Shown here: one piece after another, positions 7,592 to 14,636 of the stretch
Layout of the letters: each line of letters begins with the position of its first letter
Numbering within the stretch: the stretch's first letter is position 1
Assembly (NCBI GenBank): GCA_035628645.1
Contig: DASPJL010000054.1
Location: forward strand, 1 to 54,064
DNA: 54,064 bases
Direction of reading: 5' to 3'
Source: DASPJL01 sp035628645
GTDB taxonomy: Bacteria; Bacteroidota; Bacteroidia; Cytophagales; Cyclobacteriaceae
Position numbers and translations under genes: made by a program
The notes under the pieces: model-generated
Database searches by the model: none
The model's input: only the letters and a program-made list of their open reading frames with translations
Told to the model about the DNA's origin: nothing

Positions 7592-8533
7592 ATGAATATC
7601 GGTGACAGAGTGCGGCTACTACATGGAAAAGAAGAAGGTATTGTCGTAGCGGTAAAAGACAACATTATTGAAATAGAAATAGAAGATGGCTTTACTATCC
7701 CTGCTTCAAAAAATGAGGTGGTTTTGGTTTCTAAAGAGGAAGCTTTAAGATTTCGTCAGGAAGAAGGAATACCTGCAAAAGAAGAAAAGAAGACGTCTGT
7801 ATTTGCTGAAAGAGGAATATTTTTTGCCGTATCTCCTGTTTCCCAAACCACCTTTGAATTATACTTAATTAATAACACAGATTATACCATTTCTCTAAAT
7901 CTGTTCCAGGATCAGAAAAACCATTACAAAGGTATCTTTACTCATTTATTTAGACCAAAAACAGGCGAGTTCGTCAAAACACTTTTGACAACACAGGATC
8001 AATTCCCCGAATATATGATTCAGGGATTGTATTTCACTGAACAAATGATGAAGTTGAAAGAGCCGCTAATTAAAAGAATCAGAATTAAGCCTTTTTTAAT
8101 TTCAGGAAATCAAACCAAAGCGCCTATTGTAGGAAAATCGAGTTACCTTATCCAGATAGATGGTGAACAAGCCCCGATTAACTCCAAGAAAATAAAAGAG
8201 ATGCTTGAGGAAAGCCCTTCAAAAAGCCAGGGGAGCTATACCCCTGTCTCGCCTGGCAGGGAGATTGATCTACATATTGAAAAGCTCTCTGTTTCTTTCC
8301 AGAATATGTCCAATAGCGAAATATTAAGGATACAGTTAAATGCTTTTGAATCAGCACTTGACAGCGCAGTTGCTTCAGGGCAGGATGAAATAAAGTTTAT
8401 ACATGGCGTTGGAAACGGTGTGCTGAGAAAGGAAATTCAAAAGAGATTAAGCAAGCTAAAAAATATAAAATTTTTCGAAGATGTGATGAAAGATCGATTT
8501 GGCTTTGGAGCGACGCTGGTAAGAATTAGGTAG
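7592..8533 (+). CDS. DUF2027 protein with C-terminal Smr (MutS2-type) domain
   Basis: The protein has 313 residues. The N-terminal MNIGDRVRLLHGKEEGIVV is a small beta-barrel-like module, followed by the beta-rich DUF2027 region at about 70-200 (GIFFAVSPVSQTTFELYLINNT). The C-terminal 90 residues are a Smr domain with the conserved LHIE at its start and HGVGNGVLR. Smr domains are found at the end of MutS2 and in stand-alone nucleases and are associated with DNA or RNA cleavage. This arrangement is a recurring Bacteroidota protein of unknown role. It starts the plus-strand cluster; no function can be claimed beyond possible nucleic-acid cleavage. Confidence 0.85.
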   Translation: MNIGDRVRLLHGKEEGIVVAVKDNIIEIEIEDGFTIPASKNEVVLVSKEEALRFRQEEGIPAKEEKKTSVFAERGIFFAVSPVSQTTFELYLINNTDYTISLNLFQDQKNHYKGIFTHLFRPKTGEFVKTLLTTQDQFPEYMIQGLYFTEQMMKLKEPLIKRIRIKPFLISGNQTKAPIVGKSSYLIQIDGEQAPINSKKIKEMLEESPSKSQGSYTPVSPGREIDLHIEKLSVSFQNMSNSEILRIQLNAFESALDSAVASGQDEIKFIHGVGNGVLRKEIQKRLSKLKNIKFFEDVMKDRFGFGATLVRIR

Positions 8534-8605
8534 AAAAAAAAGGCACTCTCATCGAAAATATTTTTTCTCAAGATTCTATTTTTCTACTTTTAAGATAAAT
8601 CTTTT

Positions 8606-9016
8606 TTGTCTAAACGTGTTATGGTAAAAGTAGACTCTATTGTTGATAATATAGCAGAAGAATTGGGGGGAAGTTCTACACCTTATGATGGCAACAGGTC
8701 CGTTTTAATTATTCCAATAGGCCCGCACCGATTTCAAAGGGTAATGTGCTCTATAGGTTATAAGGATGATAATAAGGTGTTATACCTGGAATCTAAAGTC
8801 TGTGAATTTAACAAAGGATTAAATTTCAAAGGATTATTAATGCAAAATGCAGAATTATGTTCTGCAAAATTTCTTATAAAAAACAATTACGTTCTCGTTG
8901 GCGCTTCAGCCATATTGGACAGTCTGTCTAAAGAGCAAATGAAGCACATGGTGCTTGAAGTGGCACACGCTGCTGATAAATGGGAGTATGAGCTAACCGG
9001 AGTCGATATTAATTAA
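8606..9016 (+). CDS. YbjN-like small protein (tentative)
   Basis: The frame starts with TTG at 8606 (136 residues). An in-frame ATG at 8621 would give 131 residues and may be the real start, since nothing upstream decides between them. The protein alternates predicted beta strands and helices (VLIIPIGPHRFQRVMCSIGY, then VLYLESKVCEF, a helix at KGLLMQNAEL, another at MKHMVLEVAHAADKWEYEL). This resembles YbjN and the type III chaperone-like fold. There is no signal peptide or membrane segment, so it is probably cytoplasmic. It lies 72 bases after the Smr gene and may be co-transcribed with it. The family call is an impression from secondary-structure pattern, not a motif match. Confidence 0.65.
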   Translation: MSKRVMVKVDSIVDNIAEELGGSSTPYDGNRSVLIIPIGPHRFQRVMCSIGYKDDNKVLYLESKVCEFNKGLNFKGLLMQNAELCSAKFLIKNNYVLVGASAILDSLSKEQMKHMVLEVAHAADKWEYELTGVDIN

Positions 9017-9041
9017 CGATAAACTTTACCTTTAATAAATT

Positions 9042-10493
9042 CTATAAATAGGAAAGCTGATGATTGCTTAATGTAATTATCAACTTTCCTATTTCTTTGA
9101 TTGCTTCTTCAATTTTCTCTGACCAGGGAAGTCCACAACTAATCCTGATAAAATTATTGTATTGATTTTTGGTGGAAAAAATTGGACCGGGCGCTATACT
9201 GATGTGTTTTGCCCTAGCCGCCTCATGAAGTTCCATTGCATCTACATTTCCAGGCAATTCAACCCACAAAACAAATCCACCCGATGGTCTTGTTATTTTT
9301 GTTTCCGGAGGAAAATATTTAACTATGGCTTGGGTAGTTAAACTTATCTGATTGTTGAAAGCGGTCCTTATTTTCCTTAAGTGCCGGTCATAACTTCCAT
9401 TTTCCAGAAAATGAGCTATGGCCATTTGATTCAAAGTACTTGTGGCCACTGTTGTCATAAATTTCAGCCTTTCAATTTTTTCTTTAAATCTTCCCGGTGA
9501 TGTCCATCCTACCCTGAATCCGGGGGCAAGACTTTTTGAAAAAGAGGAGCAAAGAAGCACAAGTCCTTTTTTATCGAAAGCTTTTGCATTAACCGGCCTG
9601 CTTTTGCCCAAAAAAAGGTCACCGTAAAGATCATCTTCAATCAAAGGAATTTCCCTATGTGCAAGTAAATTCACCAATTTTCTTTTGTTTTTCACAGGCA
9701 TGCAACTTCCCAAGGGGTTATTAAAATTTGTAACAAAAAGACAAGCAGTCACTTTGGTCTTATTCAACGCTTTTTCCAGGTCATCCAAATCCACTCCGGT
9801 TTCTGGGTGTGTCGCAATTTCCATTGCCTTCATTCCCAAACTTTCTATTGCCTGGAGAATTCCATAATACGTAGGGGACTCTATTGCAATGGTATCTCCC
9901 GGACTTGCTACAGCTCTCAAACAAAGATTAAGAGCCTCCATACAACCAAAGGTTATTATTATGTCATCTGAATGAAGATTTCCTCCCCAGTCAAAAGACC
10001 TTCGTGCAATTTGCCTTCTTAATCTTTCATGTCCGGGAGGAAAATCATAATTAAGGTACTCACCTTTACCCTTCCTTATGGTTTGTGTGATAGCTTTATT
10101 AAGTTGTGCAACCGGCAATAGAGAATAATGGGGACTGGCTACTGCAAGGGAAATGTTCTTTTCATTTCTTGCTTCCTTTAGAACTTTTGAGATCATTTCA
10201 TTTACATTCAACAGGCTTGGCGAATGTTTGGGAAAAATTAACTGGGGCTGAGGTGGAAGTTTACTCTTGGCAAATTTTACATAAAAACCTGAACGTGGCT
10301 TTGATTCGATCAATCCTTTATTTTCCAATAAAAAATAGGCTTGAAAAGCAGTGGAAAGACTTACCCCCTGCTCTGAACTTAATTTTCTTACAGACGGCAC
10401 TTTGTCTCCCGGTTGTAAAACCTCTTGCTCAATTAAAGATTCAATTTTCCCTGCAACGCTTTCATATAACGTTTCTGATGTTCCTATATTCAT
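9042..10493 (-). CDS. MocR-type regulator: GntR winged helix fused to a PLP aminotransferase domain
   Basis: The protein has 483 residues. The N-terminal 75 form a GntR-type winged helix (LIEQEVLQPGDKVPSVRKLS...GVSLSTAFQAYFLLENKGLIE). The rest is a fold-type I aminotransferase-like domain with the PLP-binding lysine in SSFSKSLAPGFRVGW. PdxR and GabR are well-known members; they sense PLP or an amino compound and often control a divergent neighbour. Here the divergent gene 105 bases away encodes an EamA transporter, so control of amino-acid or metabolite export is a reasonable inference. The aminotransferase fold need not be enzymatically active. Confidence 0.92.
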   Translation of the reverse strand: MNIGTSETLYESVAGKIESLIEQEVLQPGDKVPSVRKLSSEQGVSLSTAFQAYFLLENKGLIESKPRSGFYVKFAKSKLPPQPQLIFPKHSPSLLNVNEMISKVLKEARNEKNISLAVASPHYSLLPVAQLNKAITQTIRKGKGEYLNYDFPPGHERLRRQIARRSFDWGGNLHSDDIIITFGCMEALNLCLRAVASPGDTIAIESPTYYGILQAIESLGMKAMEIATHPETGVDLDDLEKALNKTKVTACLFVTNFNNPLGSCMPVKNKRKLVNLLAHREIPLIEDDLYGDLFLGKSRPVNAKAFDKKGLVLLCSSFSKSLAPGFRVGWTSPGRFKEKIERLKFMTTVATSTLNQMAIAHFLENGSYDRHLRKIRTAFNNQISLTTQAIVKYFPPETKITRPSGGFVLWVELPGNVDAMELHEAARAKHISIAPGPIFSTKNQYNNFIRISCGLPWSEKIEEAIKEIGKLIITLSNHQLSYL

Positions 10494-10598
10494 GATCTAA
10501 ATTTAATTTCGAATATAAACTGATATGGTTAAAAAACAAAAAACTGAATCTGTTTTGAATTATTTAAACGATGCAACTTTGTACCTAAATTATTTTAA
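10494..10598. promoter_or_regulatory. Divergent promoter region between the MocR regulator and the EamA transporter
   Basis: This 105-base AT-rich gap must carry both promoters. On the plus strand TTTG at 10554-10557 and CAACTTTG at 10574-10581 resemble the Bacteroidota -33/-7 elements, but the spacing is short (16) and the -7 box has one mismatch. No clear inverted repeat for the regulator was seen. Confidence 0.4.
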
Positions 10599-11510
10599 AT
10601 GTTAAAGAGAATTGAATCACTTTTGGGCGTTGAATTAGCAGGCATTTTATATGGACTGATAGGAATTGCAGGTTTTAGCCTTACACTACCTGCAACAAAA
10701 ATATCTGTTCAATATTTAAATCCTGTTTTCGTAGGGTTTGGAAGAGCAATTGTAGCGGCCATTTTAGCGCTGATACTTTTACTTGTTACAAAACAATCTA
10801 TCCCTACAAAAAGTGAATTTAAAAGTCTTTCGATTGTTTCTTTAGGTGTAATTGTCGGATTTCCCCTTCTTTCTGCATGGGCGCTAAAATACATCCATGC
10901 TTCCCATGGGGCCATCATTATTGGTATTATTCCGTTGGCGACTGTTATTGCAGGAGCATTAAGGGCAGGTGAAAGACCTTCCAGACTATTCTGGCTATTG
11001 AGCTTTTGCGGAAGTCTGATTGTATTATTATATGCTTTGATTTCTCAATCGGGTCAGCTGGAGATAGCAGATGTAGCTCTACTGGGGGCCGTTGCCGCAG
11101 CAGCGCTAGGCTATGCAGAAGGCGGAAAATTAGCTCAAAAAATGGGAGGTTGGAGGGTTATATCCTGGACATTAGTAATTTCAGCTCCTTTTTTGTTATT
11201 TCCGGTTATCCTTGCTTTTGAGCCTTCTACTTTAAAAGCACCTGTAGAAGCCTGGCTAGGATTTGCATATGTTAGTCTTGTAAGCCAATTCATTGCTTTT
11301 TTTTTTCTCTGGTATAAAGGATTGGCATTGGGAGGAATCTCAAAAGTTGGTCAAGTTCAGTTGCTACAGCCCTTTTTCACAATAATAGCTTCAGCACTTT
11401 TATTGGATGAAGTCATCACGCCACTGGTGATTATCACCATGTTTCTAGTAGCGCTTGTCGTTGGACTTGGAAAATTTGCTTCCGTACAAAATCATAACCG
11501 GGTTTCTTAA
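10599..11510 (+). CDS. EamA/DMT-family transporter
   Basis: This 303-residue, strongly hydrophobic protein has about ten membrane helices in two EamA repeats (first half about 14-140, second about 155-292). The second repeat ends with LLQPFFTIIASALLLDE, a typical EamA signature before the last helices. DMT carriers of this kind mostly export amino acids or other small metabolites across the inner membrane. It is divergent from a MocR regulator and 115 bases upstream of the PhzF gene on the same strand, so the three may form one regulatory unit. The substrate cannot be determined. Confidence 0.9.
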   Translation: MLKRIESLLGVELAGILYGLIGIAGFSLTLPATKISVQYLNPVFVGFGRAIVAAILALILLLVTKQSIPTKSEFKSLSIVSLGVIVGFPLLSAWALKYIHASHGAIIIGIIPLATVIAGALRAGERPSRLFWLLSFCGSLIVLLYALISQSGQLEIADVALLGAVAAAALGYAEGGKLAQKMGGWRVISWTLVISAPFLLFPVILAFEPSTLKAPVEAWLGFAYVSLVSQFIAFFFLWYKGLALGGISKVGQVQLLQPFFTIIASALLLDEVITPLVIITMFLVALVVGLGKFASVQNHNRVS

Positions 11511-11625
11511 CTATTATCAATAAAAACAAGTCATATACCTACAAAACCATCATGTAGCAGTGCTCCACAAAAAGGATGAAAATATCAAAGTTCCATGAGT
11601 ACCTTTAAATTAAACACATTCACGA

Positions 11626-12411
11626 ATGAAAATAACAACCGTAGACGCCTTTACCAATAAACCATTTTCAGGTAACCCCGCAGGAGTAGTAGTATTGGAA
11701 AAACCAGCGGAGGAAGTGCTAATGCAAAACATAGCAAGTGAAATGAATCTGGCAGAAACGGCGTTTCTATATCCACTTAAAGATGGATTTCACTTGAGAT
11801 GGTTCACCCCTCAAATGGAGGTAAAACTATGTGGACATGCTACATTGGCAAGTGCCCATGTACTGTGGGAAAAAGGATATTTACCAAAAACTAAACAAGC
11901 GGTGTTTCATACCTTATCAGGTAAATTAATTGCTAAAAAGAAAGAAGATTGGATAACACTTGATTTTCCTGCCATTTTTTTACAAAAAGCAGAAACACCA
12001 GAATTTTTAAAGGAAGGACTGGGTGTTGAAATAATAGAGGTTTATGCTCATGAATCCGGATATTTGATTGTTGGAGTTGAAAATGAAAATATTGTTAGGG
12101 AGTTAAATCCTGATTTCAACAAATTGACTGAAGCTGGTTCTTTGGTAATCGTAACCACAAAATCTTCATACGAGGAATTCGATTTTATTTCAAGGGTTTT
12201 TGCCCCGGCTTTCGGGATTAATGAAGACCCCGTTACTGGAGCGGCACACTGCTGTCTTGCTCCCTATTGGTCAGAAAAACTTGGTAAAAGAGACTTTGTT
12301 GCCTATCAAGCTTCGAAAAGAGGAGGTTTGCTTAAGCTAAGACTAGAGGGAAACAGAGTAAAACTCACTGGACAAGCAATTTCTGTTTTAGAAGGAGAAT
12401 TGAATTTATAG
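11626..12411 (+). CDS. PhzF-family isomerase/epimerase-like enzyme
   Basis: This 261-residue protein shows the PhzF double-hotdog-like fold signatures: the start MKITTVDAFTNKPFSGNPAG, the catalytic-type glutamate E44 in MNLAETAF, CGHATLASAHVLWE, and NEDPVTGAAHCCLAPYW in the second half. PhzF proper isomerises an intermediate in phenazine synthesis, but no other phenazine genes are present. As in most stand-alone members the real substrate is unknown. It would be a cofactor-free cytoplasmic dimer. It may be co-regulated with the EamA carrier upstream. Confidence 0.92.
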   Translation: MKITTVDAFTNKPFSGNPAGVVVLEKPAEEVLMQNIASEMNLAETAFLYPLKDGFHLRWFTPQMEVKLCGHATLASAHVLWEKGYLPKTKQAVFHTLSGKLIAKKKEDWITLDFPAIFLQKAETPEFLKEGLGVEIIEVYAHESGYLIVGVENENIVRELNPDFNKLTEAGSLVIVTTKSSYEEFDFISRVFAPAFGINEDPVTGAAHCCLAPYWSEKLGKRDFVAYQASKRGGLLKLRLEGNRVKLTGQAISVLEGELNL

Positions 12412-12493
12412 CTTAAGAAGATAGAAGTGGGAAGAAAGAAATGGGAAATTTCCTCTTTTAGCTTCGAGCTTCTTACTTCTAACTTCCAACTTA
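12412..12493. repeat. GAAG-word repeat between the PhzF and alanine dehydrogenase genes
   Basis: Read on the minus strand, the segment from 12493 downward starts with AAGTTGGAAGTTAGAAGTAA and continues with further NNGAAG words. A partner GAAGATAGAAGTGGGAAG arm on the plus strand surrounds the centre GGGAAATTTCC. It fills the whole gap between two convergent genes and begins at the ald stop codon. It shares AAGTTGGAAG with the repeat at 5312. Confidence 0.55.
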
Positions 12494-13606
12494 AACTAAA
12501 TGAGTATTAACCTCCACATATTTTAGATTAAAAGATTCTGCCACACCTTTATAAACTACGTCTCCTTTAACGATATTCAACCCATTTTTTAAATCATTAT
12601 TTTCTTTACAAGCTTTTTGCCAACCTTTATTGGCAAGTTCAATAGCATAAGGTAAAGTGGCATTGGTAAGTGCCAAGGTAGAAGTGTAAGGTACGGCACC
12701 AGGCATATTTGCTACGCAGTAATGCACTACGTCTTCTACAATGAATATCGGATCTTCATGGGTTGTAGGTTTGCAGGTTTCAATACATCCACCCTGATCC
12801 ACAGCTACATCCACTATTACCGCACCGGGTTTCATTATTTTCAGCATATCGCGGGTAATAAGATGAGGCGCTTTTGCTCCCGGGATCAATACCGCGCCAA
12901 TGACAAGATCCGCGTGTTTTATTTCTTCCATTATGTTGTAATGGTTAGAAACAACGGTAATGACATTGGCTGGCATAATATCTTCCAGAAATCTTAACCT
13001 TGGAAGACTTATGTCCATAATAGTAACCCTGGCGCCTAGGCCTGCCGCCATTTTTGCAGCTTGAGTACCTACTACTCCCCCACCAAGAATTACCACTTTT
13101 GCAGGTTTTACTCCGGCCACACCGCCAAGCAACACTCCCCTGCCTTTCATAGGCTTTTCCAGGTATTTTGCCCCTTGCTGAATGGCCATCCTTCCAGCCA
13201 CTTCTGACATTGGGATTAATAAAGGTAAAGAACGATCGGGCTTTTCAACTGTCTCATAAGCAAGGCAAATCGACTGGCTTTCAATCATTGCATGCGTAAG
13301 CGGTTTATATGATGCAAAGTGAAAATAGGTAAAAACCAATTGATCCTTTTTGATGTGCTTATACTCAGATTCAATAGGTTCTTTAACCTTCATGATCATT
13401 TCAGCCTTTTTATATACGTCCTCTATATGAGGAAGAATTGTGGCACCGGCAGTCTTATACATTTCATCACTAAACCCACTCCCTTCCCCTGCAGTCGTTT
13501 GTAAGTAAACATTATGGTTTCTTTTCACCATTTCGGCTACACCTGCCGGGGTAAGCGCTACTCGATTTTCGTTATTTTTTATTTCTTTGGGAACACCTAT
13601 TATCAT
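12491..13606 (-). CDS. ald: Alanine dehydrogenase
   Basis: This 371-residue enzyme catalyses L-alanine + NAD + water to pyruvate + ammonia + NADH in the cytoplasm. The start MIIGVPKEIKNNENRVALTP, K75 (in MKVKEP) and H96 (in TYFHF) match the known substrate-binding and catalytic residues of the family. The Rossmann motif GGGVVGTQAA is in the central domain. Length is exactly as expected. The gene is flanked downstream by an intergenic repeat and upstream by an inverted repeat that may regulate it. It links amino-acid turnover to pyruvate supply. Confidence 0.96.
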   Translation of the reverse strand: MIIGVPKEIKNNENRVALTPAGVAEMVKRNHNVYLQTTAGEGSGFSDEMYKTAGATILPHIEDVYKKAEMIMKVKEPIESEYKHIKKDQLVFTYFHFASYKPLTHAMIESQSICLAYETVEKPDRSLPLLIPMSEVAGRMAIQQGAKYLEKPMKGRGVLLGGVAGVKPAKVVILGGGVVGTQAAKMAAGLGARVTIMDISLPRLRFLEDIMPANVITVVSNHYNIMEEIKHADLVIGAVLIPGAKAPHLITRDMLKIMKPGAVIVDVAVDQGGCIETCKPTTHEDPIFIVEDVVHYCVANMPGAVPYTSTLALTNATLPYAIELANKGWQKACKENNDLKNGLNIVKGDVVYKGVAESFNLKYVEVNTHLV

Positions 13607-13619
13607 ATAAAGTTTATAT

Positions 13620-13647
13620 GGATGTAATTTATAAACGGATTACGTCC
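13620..13647. promoter_or_regulatory. Inverted repeat in the ald leader
   Basis: GGATGTAAT (13620-13628) and ATTACGTCC (13639-13647) pair at 8 of 9 positions and sit 14-41 bases before the ald start codon. It could be an operator or an mRNA hairpin near the translation start. No regulator is encoded next to it. Confidence 0.35.
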
Positions 13648-13740
13648 AAATAAAAGATAATCCGGGGAAAAATTTTATAAAGAAGAAAGAGCATATAATG
13701 TGATATTAGTCTATATGCTTATGAGAAAATGGAAGAAATT

Positions 13741-14496
13741 TTAGTTAAAAGGAATTGTGGTTTTACTTTCTTTTACTATACTGTTCATTGACTCATCCTC
13801 CTCTACTGTTGCCCTAAAAAAGATCCTTGTTTCAGGAGTATTTTTGTCGTTGGTAGTAATCGAAACCGGTTCACTGAAATTACCCAATTGCTTAGGTAAA
13901 TAAGTTAATTTAAGTTCAGCTTTCTGACCAGGTTGTATTTCATCAGGAAGAGCATTAGAAGTAATGCAATTACAACCGCTTTTAACAGCAACAAAACTTA
14001 AAGGAGCATTACCATCATTAGTAATGCTAATAATTTTCTCAAACCTCTTTCCCAAAACTACCTTCCCAAGGTTAAAGGAAGTTGCTTCAAACTTTGCATG
14101 GGAAGATGGAGAAATAAGAGGTTTAGCCACCACTATTCCTTTAATTGTCAATATCTTAGAGGAAGACTGAGCATTAGAAGTTATTGTTATGGTCTTTGTA
14201 AAAGCACCGGGCCTACCCTTGCTGTTATAAGAAGCTTTTATAACTCCTTTGTTTCCGGGCTTTATTGGTTCCCTTGTCCAGAACGGAGTAGTGCAACCGC
14301 ATGACGCCTGCACATTCGATATAACAATTGTCTCACTTCCTTTGTTAACAAACTGAAATTCATGCGTTGCCATTGTTCCTTCCGTTACATTACCAAAATC
14401 AAAGCTTTCTTCAGTAAATACCATTTGTCCTTGAGAAAAACAAACGGACATGGAAACTATTATAAGAAGTTTGGTAGTTATTAGTCTTAAAACCAT
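13741..14496 (-). CDS. DUF1573 exported protein with two repeats
   Basis: The protein has 251 residues. The N-terminus through about residue 24 is a signal peptide (hydrophobic core LLIIVSMSVCF, then SQGQ). Two copies of the DUF1573 beta-sandwich follow at about 28-118 and 140-232. Each has a phrase of the type FDFGNVTEG...FVNKGSETIVISNVQASCGC, then a P-G-x-K/A turn and a FTKTITITSN-like strand. The CGCT and CNC motifs are characteristic. The ASPM/Hydin-like fold suggests a secreted, probably periplasmic or surface, adhesion or scaffold role, which is not known in detail. The gene is divergent from the E1 gene, 140 bases away. Confidence 0.85.
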   Translation of the reverse strand: MVLRLITTKLLIIVSMSVCFSQGQMVFTEESFDFGNVTEGTMATHEFQFVNKGSETIVISNVQASCGCTTPFWTREPIKPGNKGVIKASYNSKGRPGAFTKTITITSNAQSSSKILTIKGIVVAKPLISPSSHAKFEATSFNLGKVVLGKRFEKIISITNDGNAPLSFVAVKSGCNCITSNALPDEIQPGQKAELKLTYLPKQLGNFSEPVSITTNDKNTPETRIFFRATVEEDESMNSIVKESKTTIPFN

Positions 14497-14585
14497 GGGA
14501 GATTAGTTTTTAATATGCTAATATAAGAATTAAATAAATAAAATAAATCCCGGGTATTGATTTTACGCTCCTTAAAATATCCAAT

Positions 14586-14616
14586 TTTGATAGCCAAAGG
14601 TATTTACCTAATTTTG
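14586..14616 (+). promoter_or_regulatory. Bacteroidota-type promoter for the 2-oxoacid dehydrogenase E1 gene
   Basis: TTTG at 14586-14589, a 19-base spacer, then TAATTTTG at 14609-14616 fits the phylum consensus TTTG-N19..21-TANNTTTG. Transcription would start near 14620, leaving a leader of about 17 bases before the ATG at 14637. Confidence 0.7.
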
Positions 14617-14636
14617 AAATCATCCCTATCTGACTT

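Noticed and set aside
11626..12411. Phenazine biosynthesis locus
   Set aside because: Only the PhzF-family gene is present; none of the other phenazine genes accompany it.
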